The position numbers and the translations under genes were made by a program. Below are positions 26,190 through 34,927 of a stretch of DNA of 64,000 bases, in pieces. Position 1 is the first letter of the stretch. The number at the start of each line of letters is the position of its first letter. The notes below the pieces were generated by a model. That model saw only the letters and a program-made list of their open reading frames with translations, searched no databases and had not been told where the DNA came from. Origin of the DNA: Gammaproteobacteria bacterium (lineage in GTDB: Bacteria > Pseudomonadota > Gammaproteobacteria > Steroidobacterales > Steroidobacteraceae); contig CANIOW010000013.1 in assembly GCA_947469285.1 (NCBI GenBank), forward strand, positions 26,164 through 90,163, in the 5' to 3' direction.

Positions 26190-26876
26190 TCAGGTGTTGC
26201 TGGCGACCCGCAGGCCGGTGTCGCCACCACGGTAACCTGGCGCCACACGCAGATGGCTGTTGCGTTCCGCCGAGCGCTGCCCGCCGGGACAGTCCACCCA
26301 GCCACCGCCACGCAATACCCGCCGCGCATGCTCGCCGCAGGTCCAGGCCGAGCCATCCGTCGGCGCACCCTCATAGGTGTCATGCCAACGGTCTTCCACC
26401 CATTCCCAGACGTTGCCATGCATGTCGTACAGCCCAAACGCATTGGGCTTTTTTCCAGCGACCGGGTGCGTCTTGCCGTCACTGTTAGCGTTGTACCAGC
26501 TGTATTCAGCCAGCAGCGCGTTGTCATTGCCAACGGCCCACTTGCCATGGCTGCCAGCCCGCGCGGCATATTCCCATTCAGCTTCGCTGGGTAGGCGGTA
26601 CGCCCTGCCGGTCATGGCATTGAGCCGCACGAGAAACGCCTGCGCCTCGGCCCAGCTCACATTTTCCACTGGGCAGTCCAGGCTATTCCCCAGAAAATAG
26701 CTGGGGTTGCTGCCCATCACCCCCAGCCATTGCGCCTGAGTGACCGCGGTGCGCCCCAGCCAGAAAGCCGGCACTTCGACGCGGTGCAGCGGCTGCTCGT
26801 CGGGGCCACCCTCAGGGTCGGTCGCGCCCATCATGAAACTGCCAGCAGGCACGGCCACCATCTCCACCCTGTTCAT
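26190..26876 (-). CDS. FGE-sulfatase (formylglycine-generating enzyme) domain protein
   Basis: A 228-residue SUMF1/FGE-type domain protein. Motifs: VPAGSFMMGATDPEGGPDEQ, AVTQAQWLGVMGSNPSYF, YRLPSEAEWEYAARAG, FGLYDMHGNVWEWVED and RRVLRGGGW. It lacks a lipoprotein or transmembrane signal, which many outer relatives have. The two copper-binding Cys of true FGE are not obvious, so it may be a non-sulfatase-activating member such as an ergothioneine- or effector-like protein. The ATG at 26876 has GGGAG upstream; the frame to 27020 overlaps the promoter of ppk2. Confidence 0.82.
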   Translation of the reverse strand: MNRVEMVAVPAGSFMMGATDPEGGPDEQPLHRVEVPAFWLGRTAVTQAQWLGVMGSNPSYFLGNSLDCPVENVSWAEAQAFLVRLNAMTGRAYRLPSEAEWEYAARAGSHGKWAVGNDNALLAEYSWYNANSDGKTHPVAGKKPNAFGLYDMHGNVWEWVEDRWHDTYEGAPTDGSAWTCGEHARRVLRGGGWVDCPGGQRSAERNSHLRVAPGYRGGDTGLRVASNT

Positions 26877-27022
26877 GCCTTCTCTCCCGCTGGTAGCACT
26901 GCGCTGCGCCGGTATCATAGGCACAACGCTGCAGCGGAAGGCAGCCAAATGCGCCCCGCCCACCCGCAGCGTCCGCAATTGCGGTACTGTTTGGCCACAT
27001 AAATCGCCGGAGTCAGTCATTC

Positions 27023-27919
27023 ATGGCCAAGAAAAAACGACCGGGCAACGCGGGCGGCGAATTGCTCGCAGATGCCAAAGAACACGCCAAAATTGAGCAG
27101 CACTGGAAGCACGCCAGCAAAGGCAAACGGCGCGTGGTGGCCAAGAATTACAAGTATGTCGATGAACTGGCTTCACTGCAGGCCGAGCTGATCAAGCTGC
27201 AAGAATGGGTGCGCATCAAAGGGCTCCGCGTGGCGGTGCTCTTCGAGGGCCGCGATGCCGCCGGGAAGGGTGGTGTCATCAAGCGCATCACAGAAAGCCT
27301 GAACCCACGTGTGTGCCGCACCGTGGCGCTGGGCACGCCCACTGAACGGGAACGCAGCCAGTGGTACTTTCAACGCTATGTGCCGCATCTCCCCGCAGCC
27401 GGCGAGATCGCCCTGTTTGACCGCAGCTGGTACAACCGCGCGGGCGTCGAACATGTGATGGGTTTTTGCACGGGGCCCGAGTACCAGGAATTTCTGCGCT
27501 CCTGCCCAGTGTTCGAAGAAATGCTGGTCCGCTCCGGCATCATTCTGGTCAAGTACTGGTTCTCGGTGAGCGACGAAGAGCAGGAGAAGCGTTTCCAGGA
27601 ACGTATCCGCAACCCTATCAAGCGTTGGAAGCTCAGCCCTATGGACCTGGAGTCGCGCAAACACTGGGTGGAATATTCCATGGCCAAGGACGCCATGTTT
27701 AAAGCCACCGATCTGAAAAAGACGCCGTGGCATGTGGTGGACGCGAACAATAAGAAAAATGCGCGACTCAATTGCATTGCGCATCTACTGACCCAAGTGC
27801 CTTACGAGCAAATGACGCCCGTGGAGATCGAGGTGCCGCCGCGGCAAGCGGACCTGCATTACAAGCGCCCGAAGATGTCGACCCAACGCTTCGTGCCCAT
27901 GGTCTACGCCAAGCCGTAA
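27023..27919 (+). CDS. ppk2: Polyphosphate kinase 2 family protein
   Basis: A 298-residue PPK2 family kinase. Walker A FEGRDAAGKGGVIKRI (near residue 75) and Walker B FDRSWYNRAGVE (near 133) are intact, and a lid segment KRWKLSPMDLESRKHW is visible. A basic N-terminus precedes the domain. Members use polyphosphate to phosphorylate GDP/ADP or AMP. I cannot tell which class from sequence alone, but the length and single domain fit class I. It is divergent from the FGE-like gene. Confidence 0.93.
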   Translation: MAKKKRPGNAGGELLADAKEHAKIEQHWKHASKGKRRVVAKNYKYVDELASLQAELIKLQEWVRIKGLRVAVLFEGRDAAGKGGVIKRITESLNPRVCRTVALGTPTERERSQWYFQRYVPHLPAAGEIALFDRSWYNRAGVEHVMGFCTGPEYQEFLRSCPVFEEMLVRSGIILVKYWFSVSDEEQEKRFQERIRNPIKRWKLSPMDLESRKHWVEYSMAKDAMFKATDLKKTPWHVVDANNKKNARLNCIAHLLTQVPYEQMTPVEIEVPPRQADLHYKRPKMSTQRFVPMVYAKP

Positions 27920-27936
27920 GAACTGTCGGCGGCCGC

Positions 27937-28908
27937 TCAACCCACCTTGAGCGAGAGCCGCCACAACAGCTGAGTGGCGGCGGAATACGGATCCAGCGTG
28001 CCCGCGTCTACCGCCAGAATCACCACGGCGGTGGCCGGGTCCGCCATCGCTTCAGCCATGATGCGCGCCGCGGACTGCTCGCGCAGCAAGCCTAGAAACA
28101 TGTGGCGACTACGCTCCTGGACCCGCACCGTAAATGCGCCCGTACGCTGCAACAGCGCGTGATGCGCATCGAGCGCATCCACCAGCGCCTCGACCCCTTC
28201 GTTCTTCAGTGCCACCGTCCGCAGCAACGGTGGCGTCCAGTCCTGGTTCGGACGCGTCTGTTCGCGCAGGTGCAACATCAGCTCCAGCTGCCGCAAGATC
28301 TGCTCAGACCCGTCGCGGTCTGCCTTGTTCACTACAAACAGATCCCCCACTTCGAGCAGCCCCGCCTTGATGGCCTGCACCTCATCGCCAAGGCCCGGCA
28401 CGCTGACGATCACCGTCGAATGCGCCAGCGACACAATGTCGAGTTCGTCTTGGCCCACACCAACGGTCTCCACGATCACCACGTCGTAGCCCATCGCGTC
28501 CTGCACCAGAATGGCGTCGAAGGTGGCACGCGACAGGCCACCCAGCTGACCACGGGTCCCCATGGAACGAATGAACACGCCTTCGTCGAGCGCGTGCTGC
28601 TGCATGCGTACCCGGTCCCCCAGCACCGCTCCGCCGCTGAAGGGACTGGAAGGATCCACGGCGATGACCCCAACCCGGCGGCCCCGCTTGCGTTGTTCGC
28701 TGATGAGCGCATTGGTAAGCGTGGACTTGCCCGCTCCTGGCGGGCCAGTGATACCAATGAGATGCGCCCGACCGGTGTGGGGATAGACCGCGGCCAGCGC
28801 CTCGCGGCCGCGCGGGTCACCTTCCTCCAGCCAGCGGATCAGCCGTGCGCCGGCGCCAATTTCGCGCGCGAGCACCCCGCGGGCGATGGCTAGCGGTGTT
28901 TGACTCAC
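27937..28908 (-). CDS. meaB: MeaB/ArgK-family GTPase, B12-mutase chaperone
   Basis: A 323-residue G3E GTPase. GITGPPGAGKSTLTNALI is the P-loop, VGVIAVDPSSPFSGGAVLGD and RMQQHALDEGVFIRSMGTRG are typical MeaB stretches, and VVNKAD is the base-recognition motif. The GTG at 28908 overlaps the stop of the B12-binding subunit gene by four bases, which decides the start. MeaB proteins protect and reload adenosylcobalamin in acyl-CoA mutases. The position as last gene of the mutase operon supports that role. Confidence 0.93.
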   Translation of the reverse strand: MSQTPLAIARGVLAREIGAGARLIRWLEEGDPRGREALAAVYPHTGRAHLIGITGPPGAGKSTLTNALISEQRKRGRRVGVIAVDPSSPFSGGAVLGDRVRMQQHALDEGVFIRSMGTRGQLGGLSRATFDAILVQDAMGYDVVIVETVGVGQDELDIVSLAHSTVIVSVPGLGDEVQAIKAGLLEVGDLFVVNKADRDGSEQILRQLELMLHLREQTRPNQDWTPPLLRTVALKNEGVEALVDALDAHHALLQRTGAFTVRVQERSRHMFLGLLREQSAARIMAEAMADPATAVVILAVDAGTLDPYSAATQLLWRLSLKVG

Positions 28909-29339
28909 GCGTCGCGCGCTTCTGCAGCCAGCTTGGCTTCCCACCAGGTCTTAAGATACTCGACGATGACGCGCGTCTCAGTGCCCATCGTGAAAATCTT
29001 GCGCACGCCCGCCTGTTCCAGCAGCGGAATATCTTCGAACGGCACCACGCCACCCGCGATCAACAATTTGTCCCCCGCTCCTTTAGCACGCAGAAACTCG
29101 GCCAGCTTCGGCAGATGCTTCAGATGGGCCGCCGACAGCGAACTGACGCCGATGACATCCACATCCTCCTGCACCGCGGTGTTAGCCACCATCTCCGGGG
29201 TTTGTTTCAGCCCGGTAAAAATGACTTCGAAACCGGCATCGCGCAACGCATGCGCGATCACTGTCACCCCAATGGTGTGGGTGTCCATGCCCAGTTTGGC
29301 GAGCAATACGCGCAACCGGCGGTTAGAAAACTGGGTCAT
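28905..29339 (-). CDS. Acyl-CoA mutase small (B12-binding) subunit
   Basis: A 144-residue cobalamin-binding domain. LAKLGMDTHTIGVTVIAHAL carries D-x-H-x-x-G, with the His that ligates cobalt, followed by DVDVIGVSSLSAAHLKHLPK and LLIAGGVVP (the S-x-L and GG motifs). It is a stand-alone subunit, as in isobutyryl-CoA or 2-hydroxyisobutyryl-CoA mutases, not fused as in typical methylmalonyl-CoA mutase. It works with the large subunit at 30062; the EthD-like gene lies between them. Confidence 0.92.
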   Translation of the reverse strand: MTQFSNRRLRVLLAKLGMDTHTIGVTVIAHALRDAGFEVIFTGLKQTPEMVANTAVQEDVDVIGVSSLSAAHLKHLPKLAEFLRAKGAGDKLLIAGGVVPFEDIPLLEQAGVRKIFTMGTETRVIVEYLKTWWEAKLAAEARDA

Positions 29340-30025
29340 GGCTTTGAATCCCGTTCATGAGTAGGGCCGTCGGTCCGGCGATTCCCGAGCAAACTGGCAG
29401 GCACACTTTCCATTGCATCCATCCATGCATGCAGCTGCAGCACGGCGGCCGGCGGCAGCCTGGGAGTCACATCGTGTGTCTCATCCGCCTTAAAAAAACT
29501 GGCCTGCAACACCGCATCAAAGGGGCAGGCTCTGCCGGGAAACGGCGCGACTAGATCCAGCACTACGCGGCGAATGCGTCCCGCGGATGCGTGCTGCCAG
29601 TCCGTGCCGCACTGCCGTAGCGCGGCCAGCCATTCGGCGTCGCTCGTGCCGCTGTTCCGCGTCAGAAACAAGCCACGCTTGCGCGAACACAGCGTCGCCG
29701 GGTCGTCACTGCCGGCCACCGCATGCTCCGTGGCCATGGCGGGTCGGTTCAGCGTCCGCTCCATGAAGCGCGCTTCATCCTGGCGGAATAAATCGCCAAC
29801 GGGTGACTGGTTAATGGCGATGAGAGCGGCCACATCGTCGCTCCAGAATTCCGAGTAGCAGTGAAAATCGGCACCAGCACCGGCCGCATCCAGCAGGTGG
29901 TTACGGATATAGCGGGTGAACGGGAAATACTGCGCCGCCAGATCCGCATGACGAGTTTCGTAATAGTCACGAAACGCCGCCGGCGTGAGGTCCGCACGGC
30001 TCACCAGCAGACCGATGCTTTTCAC
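29336..30025 (-). CDS. EthD-domain protein
   Basis: A 229-residue protein. The first 90 residues match the EthD/dimeric alpha-beta barrel fold (GLLVSRADLTPAAFRDYYET and YEFHCYSEFW-like strands). A second half, from about residue 115, may hold another ferredoxin-like repeat (GLFLTRNSGTSDAEWLAAL). It overlaps the B12-binding subunit gene by four bases and lies 36 bases after the large subunit gene, so it belongs to the mutase pathway. EthD-like proteins often bind or cyclise aromatic or ketide substrates; here the role is unknown. Confidence 0.75.
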   Translation of the reverse strand: MKSIGLLVSRADLTPAAFRDYYETRHADLAAQYFPFTRYIRNHLLDAAGAGADFHCYSEFWSDDVAALIAINQSPVGDLFRQDEARFMERTLNRPAMATEHAVAGSDDPATLCSRKRGLFLTRNSGTSDAEWLAALRQCGTDWQHASAGRIRRVVLDLVAPFPGRACPFDAVLQASFFKADETHDVTPRLPPAAVLQLHAWMDAMESVPASLLGNRRTDGPTHERDSKP

Positions 30026-30061
30026 GGCGCCTGTCCTGGCGTTATCCCCAAGGTCACCACC

Positions 30062-31825
30062 TTAGACACCCGCGGTTTGCGCATCCGGGTGGTGCACTCC
30101 GAACACGTCACGCATGGCATTGCAGATCTCGCCGTGGGTCGCCAAGGCTTTCACCGCCACCAGACAAGGTGGCACAAGGTTGGTGCCCGCTTTTGCCGCC
30201 GTGCGCACCGCGGCCAACGCGTTTTCCACCGCCACAGAGTCGCGGCGGCTGCGCAGACTGTGCAGGCGCTTGATCTGGTCCGCCTCCACTTCGTCGCCAA
30301 GGCGGAAAATAGGAATTTCGCGACGCTCTTCCGGCAGCACCAGGTGGTTCACGCCCACCAGCTTGCGCGAACCATCTTCCAGCGCACGGTTGCGGTCACA
30401 CTGTTCGCGGGCCAGTTCGCGCTGGAAATAGCCGCGTTCAATCGCCGCCAGCGCCCCGCCCATGGCCATGATCTTGTCGATCTCCGCCATCACCGCGTCT
30501 TCCATTTGCTTGGTCAGCGTTTCCACATAGTAAGAACCTGCCAGTGGATCAATGGTGTCCGCCACGCCGGTTTCGTGCGCCACGATGTGCTGGATGGCAG
30601 CCCCGACGCGAATAGCTTCATCCGCCGGCAGCGCATGGGCTTCGTCATGCAGCGGCGTGGTCATGGTTTCGCCCACACCCCCCAATGCGCAGGCGGTCGC
30701 CATAATGGCCAGACGCGAGATGTTATTGAGCGGCTGCTGCAAGGTCAGCGACATGGTGCCCGGCGAACTCATCACCCGCACCTTCATAGACTCTGGCCGG
30801 GTAGCGCCGTAACGCTCCTTCATCTGCCGCGCCCAGATCTTCCTAAAGGCGCGCAACTTGCACACGGCTTCGAAGAAGTCCATGTCAACGCCGGTTACGA
30901 AGTGGAAATAAGGCGCTACCTTGTCGATGCTCAGACCGCGTTCGAGCAACGCGTCGATGTGCTGCATGGCGATGGTCATGGCGAACGCCAGTTCCTGCAC
31001 CGGGTTGCCGCGCGCGGCGTAGATCTGCGCCGAGATGATCGAGATAGGCGCCCAGTTAGGGTGGTGTTCGATCATGTACTCGAAACAGTCCGTGGCGATC
31101 CGCAGCCCATCTTTGGGCGGATAGATGTAGCGCCCCACACAGGTGTATTCGATGAGGATGCCGTTGACGGTATGCAACACGAACTGTTTCGGATCGACGC
31201 CTTTACGCTCGAGTGCAGCGATGATCATGGCCAGATTCACCGGCTGCGGGGCGTTGCAGACCGACATTAGATACTTGCAACGGTCGAACGGCAGATCAAA
31301 GGCCAGGTCCAGGTCTTCCAGCGAATCAATCGCGAGCCCGGCCCGGCCCACTTCGCCTTCAGCGATCGGGTCATCGGAGTCGTAACCGTTGGTGGTCGGA
31401 AGATCGTGCTCGAGAATCAACCCCTGCAGCCCCTGGTCGAGCATGAAGCGCGCGCGTTTCGCCCAGTCCATGCCACGGCCGAAACCGGTGACCTGGGCCA
31501 TAGTCCACAGCGCCGTACGATTGCCATTGGGCTTCACGCTACGCGTGAACGGGTACTCCCCCGGAAACCCCACATCCCGCTGGTAGTCGAAGCCGACAGC
31601 CTCCAGGTCCAGCGGCGTATACAGCGGATTGACCGGCCAGTGCATGGCCTGACTCTTGAAGGCCGGCAAGCGCTCACCACGCAGCGCCACTTCAGGGCCA
31701 CGGGTGTGCTCTTGCCAGTGCTCGACGGCCTCTGCGAGGCCGACAGCAGCGGGGGGCGTGGCCACAGCCTGCGCAGGCGACCCCTGCGCTATTTCGCTCG
31801 CGACCATTTGAGGGGCTGTAGACAT
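30062..31825 (-). CDS. Divergent B12-dependent acyl-CoA mutase, large subunit
   Basis: A 587-residue TIM-barrel mutase of the methylmalonyl-CoA mutase family. Recognisable parts include FPGEYPFTRSVKP, EHDLPTTNGYDSDDP, TVNGILIEYTCVGRYIYPPK and SSPGTMSLTLQQPLNNISRL. In known mutases the substrate pocket reads TYPTMYxGxxWTxRQYAGFxT or close to it; here it is PNGNRTALWTMAQVTGFGRG, without the Arg and Tyr that hold methylmalonyl-CoA carboxylate. The AGG-AGC ribosome site precedes ATG 31825. It pairs with the separate B12 subunit and MeaB. I expect a non-standard acyl-CoA substrate, so calling it methylmalonyl-CoA mutase would be wrong. Confidence 0.88.
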   Translation of the reverse strand: MSTAPQMVASEIAQGSPAQAVATPPAAVGLAEAVEHWQEHTRGPEVALRGERLPAFKSQAMHWPVNPLYTPLDLEAVGFDYQRDVGFPGEYPFTRSVKPNGNRTALWTMAQVTGFGRGMDWAKRARFMLDQGLQGLILEHDLPTTNGYDSDDPIAEGEVGRAGLAIDSLEDLDLAFDLPFDRCKYLMSVCNAPQPVNLAMIIAALERKGVDPKQFVLHTVNGILIEYTCVGRYIYPPKDGLRIATDCFEYMIEHHPNWAPISIISAQIYAARGNPVQELAFAMTIAMQHIDALLERGLSIDKVAPYFHFVTGVDMDFFEAVCKLRAFRKIWARQMKERYGATRPESMKVRVMSSPGTMSLTLQQPLNNISRLAIMATACALGGVGETMTTPLHDEAHALPADEAIRVGAAIQHIVAHETGVADTIDPLAGSYYVETLTKQMEDAVMAEIDKIMAMGGALAAIERGYFQRELAREQCDRNRALEDGSRKLVGVNHLVLPEERREIPIFRLGDEVEADQIKRLHSLRSRRDSVAVENALAAVRTAAKAGTNLVPPCLVAVKALATHGEICNAMRDVFGVHHPDAQTAGV

Positions 31826-31870
31826 AGCAACGCTCCTGAGATTCCGGCACGCGGATACTAACTCACGCGA

Positions 31871-31939
31871 CCCCTAATTGGGGGAGACCACGACAGGCCT
31901 TAAACCTTCACTAGGGGCCCCTGAATCGAAATTCAGGGG
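31871..31939. repeat. Two hairpins in divergent mutase/UrcA promoter gap
   Basis: CCCC-TAATT-GGGG (31871-31883) and CCCCTGAAT-CGAA-ATTCAGGGG (31918-31939) are perfect inverted repeats in the 222-base gap 31826-32047 between the mutase and UrcA genes. They could be operators or leader hairpins. I looked for a cobalamin riboswitch here and found no clear B12 box. Confidence 0.5.
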
Positions 31940-32047
31940 GACAGTTGCGAGTCTCGCGGCGTAAACCAATGCAACTCGAGGGAAACCCCCCGGCGCAGCA
32001 GGTGGCCCAACCATCTGCCGAGTGCACACTATTAAGGAGATTGGACA

Positions 32048-32437
32048 ATGGACAGACAACTCCGGAACTGTCGCCAGACAGCAGCGGTGGGTGGACTGCT
32101 ACTGGCCAGCGCCATGGCAGCCGCTACGGCACAATCCACAAGCTACATTGAACCCCTTGTCACCACGCAGGTAGTGGGAGCGGCTGCCCAGGACCTGTAC
32201 CGATACCGCGTCAGTTATGCCGACCTCAACCTCGCCACCGCCGCGGGTCAGCAAACGCTTAACCAGCGGATCGGGATGGCGATTCGCAAGCTCTGCATCA
32301 ACCAGGCCGACCCCATCGACCTGCATGCCAGCGCCAGCGAACGCCAGTGTCGAGCGATGAGCAAAGCCAGCGTAGAGGGTCAGATTGCGGCCGCCATCGC
32401 CCATGCCCAGCTGGCGTCACGGACCGCTTCACGCTAA
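32048..32437 (+). CDS. UrcA family protein
   Basis: A 129-residue exported protein. Signal peptide about 1-29 (VGGLLLASAMAAATAQ), then the family core RYRVSYADLNLATAAGQQTL, NQRIGMAIRKLCI and RQCRAMSKASVEGQIAAAI with two conserved Cys that may pair. A GGAG ribosome site stands upstream. UrcA proteins are short periplasmic proteins of unknown role found in sphingomonads, xanthomonads and relatives. It probably has its own promoter. Confidence 0.85.
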   Translation: MDRQLRNCRQTAAVGGLLLASAMAAATAQSTSYIEPLVTTQVVGAAAQDLYRYRVSYADLNLATAAGQQTLNQRIGMAIRKLCINQADPIDLHASASERQCRAMSKASVEGQIAAAIAHAQLASRTASR

Positions 32438-32478
32438 GCAAACGCTCTCTAGGGAGCGAGGGTGGGCTGCCCGGACGG

Positions 32479-32504
32479 ACGGCGGCGGCGTTGGCTGCCG
32501 CCGT
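32479..32504. repeat. GC-rich hairpin between UrcA and M24 genes
   Basis: ACGGCGGC (32479-32486) and GCCGCCGT (32497-32504) form an 8-base stem. With CGCTC-N6-GAGCG directly after the UrcA stop it may stop transcription before the M24 gene; T-runs are missing. Confidence 0.4.
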
Positions 32505-32615
32505 ACGGAGCGCTGGTCCCGGTCCCTGAACAGACGCCTGGCCGCGCCACAGTGGACAAGCAGACAGGCGTCACACATCATCGGCGGCACCGCTCCACCG
32601 CTGAGGATCTCCTAA

Positions 32616-33857
32616 ATGCTGCTGAACCATGCCCGGGCGCTTGCCAAAATGGAAGCTGCCGGACTCGATGCCCTCGTGGCCGCGGTCCCACGCAATGTTT
32701 ACTACGCCTCGGGCTTCTGGAACCGCAACCTCGAGTGGGGCTCGCAAGAGGCGCAGGCGACCGTGGTGCTTACCCGCGACCCCGCCCGCCCAGCCATGTT
32801 GGTGGTACCCGAATTCGCCATTGCCAGCTTGCTGGAGACGCCCACCTGGATTCCGCAGCTGCGGGTGACGGAATTCCTGAATACCTCGATGCTGGCACGC
32901 GAGCCCGAGCCGGTGCGGCTCGACCCGTTGCAGGCGGACGCCGAAAAGCTCTATAGCGAGAAGGTGGTGGGCGAGCTCGACCCGAACGTAGTGGTAGGGA
33001 CCGCCAATGCGCTGCGCGATCTGGGCTTGGCAACGGCCCGGGTAGGTTTTGACGACCTGCGCCTTGCCATGCACGTGCAGCAGGAACTGCCGGGCCTCCA
33101 CTGGACCGATGCCCACAATCTGTGGCTCGACATCCGCAAGGTGAAGACGGCGCAGGAAATTGAGTTCCTGCGCCACGGCGCGATGCTGAACGAGACCGGG
33201 CTGAACGAGATCATGCCGCTCATTCGCCCGGGCCGGGTGTGGAACGAGGTTGCCAGCCGCTTCCGCCAGTCGGTGCAGGACCGCGGCGGCAACCTGATCG
33301 CGGCGCAAAAGGCGCTGCAATTCGGCGCCGAATATGGCGGTGAGTATTTCCCAGACCTGATGTTCGCGGACAACAACTGGAAAGTGCGCACCGGCCAGAC
33401 CATCATCTTCGAGACCTGGGGCACCTACTCCAACTATGCCTTCGACATGTCACGCACCGTCCATGTGGGCCCTGCATCGGCGGAATACCGCCGTATCTGT
33501 GCGGCCATCACCGCCGGCCAAGCGGAGGCGGTGCAACATCTGCGTGCCGGAGTGAGCACCCACGATGCCTGGAAAGCGATCAGCAAAATTGCTTATGGAC
33601 TGGACATTCCTACGCCGAAGAAGATGCTGGTGTTCGTCCATTCGATCGGGCTCGACATCATCGAACTCCCCAGTGCCTACCCGGCGTTCGGGCGGCTAAA
33701 AGACTTCGTGCTCGAAGCCGGCACCGTCATTAACTTTGAATTCCTGTACTTCGGCCACTCGGTAGCGCCCTACCATCTGGAGAGCAGCTACCTGATCCGC
33801 GAAGCAGGCCCAGAGTGCCTGCACACCATGCCGCAGCAGTTGTTCGAACTAGAGTGA
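32616..33857 (+). CDS. M24 family (creatinase/prolidase-like) protein, third paralogue
   Basis: A 413-residue protein homologous to the proteins at 98 and 9413, beginning MLLNHARALAKM. Where those keep D-x(10)-D, this one has FETWGTYSNYAFDMSRT: the first Asp is Glu. The His (FVHSIGLDIIE) and two later Glu (INFEFLYFG and LESSYL) are in place. A GGAT-CTCC stretch precedes the ATG. It sits directly before gmk but has no known link to it. The changed ligands point to a non-classical active site; the substrate is unknown. Confidence 0.8.
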   Translation: MLLNHARALAKMEAAGLDALVAAVPRNVYYASGFWNRNLEWGSQEAQATVVLTRDPARPAMLVVPEFAIASLLETPTWIPQLRVTEFLNTSMLAREPEPVRLDPLQADAEKLYSEKVVGELDPNVVVGTANALRDLGLATARVGFDDLRLAMHVQQELPGLHWTDAHNLWLDIRKVKTAQEIEFLRHGAMLNETGLNEIMPLIRPGRVWNEVASRFRQSVQDRGGNLIAAQKALQFGAEYGGEYFPDLMFADNNWKVRTGQTIIFETWGTYSNYAFDMSRTVHVGPASAEYRRICAAITAGQAEAVQHLRAGVSTHDAWKAISKIAYGLDIPTPKKMLVFVHSIGLDIIELPSAYPAFGRLKDFVLEAGTVINFEFLYFGHSVAPYHLESSYLIREAGPECLHTMPQQLFELE

Positions 33858-33874
33858 GCGCCTAACATCGCGCC

Positions 33875-34558
33875 ATGATTTCCCGACTGCCCGGCTCGGC
33901 TGACCCCCCGCCCTCTGCTCCTGCCCGCGGCAAGCTCTACGTGGTGGCGGCCGCCAGCGGCACCGGCAAAACCAGTCTGGTGCGCGCCCTGATGGCGGCC
34001 CGGCCGCAGCTGCAATTCTCGGTGTCCTACACCACCCGGCCGCGGCGCCCCACCGAGGTGGACGGCCGCGACTACCATTTTGTCGACCCCGCCACCTTTG
34101 ACGCCATGGTGGCGCGTGGCGAGCTGCTGGAGTGGGCGCGGGTCTTTGACCACTGCTACGGCACCGGCAAGCCGGTGGTCGAGCAGGCACTGGCCCGTGG
34201 TGAAAGCCTGATCCTTGAGATCGACTGGCAGGGGGCGCAGCAGGTGCGCGCCGCGCTGCCCGAAGCGGTAGAGGTGTTCATCCTGCCACCCTCCCTGCCC
34301 GTCCTGGAGGAGCGCTTGCGCGGCCGCGGAACCGACAGCGAGGCCGTCATTGCGCGGCGCCTGGCAGAGTCGGTCACGGAACTGTCCCACTGGCGCGAAT
34401 TTGCCTTTGTCATCGTCAACGATGTGTTCGCCGAGGCCCTCGCGGCCCTGTTGCAACTGGTAGACGCCGCTGGCGGCACAGCGGCTAACGCCCTGCGCGG
34501 CACCCGCCCAGGGCTGGCCGGCTTCGCCAATGCCCTGCTGGGGCGCCCAGCGGGCTGA
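33875..34558 (+). CDS. gmk: Guanylate kinase
   Basis: A 227-residue kinase that turns GMP into GDP with ATP. P-loop AAASGTGKTSLVRALM, GMP-binding SVSYTTRPRRPTEVDGRDYHF, and LEIDWQGAQQVR are all intact. The N-terminus before GKLYVV is about 18 residues and may start later. gmk-rpoZ-spoT is a conserved gammaproteobacterial order. Confidence 0.96.
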   Translation: MISRLPGSADPPPSAPARGKLYVVAAASGTGKTSLVRALMAARPQLQFSVSYTTRPRRPTEVDGRDYHFVDPATFDAMVARGELLEWARVFDHCYGTGKPVVEQALARGESLILEIDWQGAQQVRAALPEAVEVFILPPSLPVLEERLRGRGTDSEAVIARRLAESVTELSHWREFAFVIVNDVFAEALAALLQLVDAAGGTAANALRGTRPGLAGFANALLGRPAG

Positions 34559-34620
34559 CGTAAGTGACTGAATTTGTGGTACTCTCAACGACCTGTCACC
34601 CGCTTTTTTAGAGTACGCCC

Positions 34621-34905
34621 ATGGCCCGCATCACCGTCGAAGATTGCCTGTTCAGCGTCGACAACCAGTTTGAACTGGTGCTGCTCGCTGCCAAACGGGC
34701 GCGCCGCATCGCCAACGGCGCCACGCCACTCGTACCCGCGGGCACCGACAAACCCACCGTGGTGGCGCTGCGCGAGATCGCCGAAGGCCTCGTGACCCGT
34801 GCCTTGCTCCTTGAGCAAGACCCGCCCCCTGAGCAGAACCCAGCCGACTACGGCATGGAAATTCCTTCGGATTTCCGCGCCCCGCAGCTCGGCTTGGGTG
34901 ACTGA
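34621..34905 (+). CDS. rpoZ: RNA polymerase omega subunit
   Basis: A 94-residue omega subunit: [20 protein letters not shown] and [18 protein letters not shown] with a helical AL-rich end. It supports assembly of the beta-prime subunit. It lies between gmk and spoT, the usual context. Confidence 0.96.
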   Translation: MARITVEDCLFSVDNQFELVLLAAKRARRIANGATPLVPAGTDKPTVVALREIAEGLVTRALLLEQDPPPEQNPADYGMEIPSDFRAPQLGLGD

Positions 34906-34927
34906 TCTCTGCCGCTAGCGTCCGCTC

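Noticed and set aside
29861..31270. Long plus-strand frame (469 codons) across the mutase and EthD genes
   Set aside because: Rich in His and Arg, with no family pattern; it lies antisense to strongly supported genes and is a GC-bias shadow.
31826..32047. Possible cobalamin riboswitch before the B12-mutase operon
   Set aside because: No B12-box or typical stem arrangement seen; only two simple hairpins.
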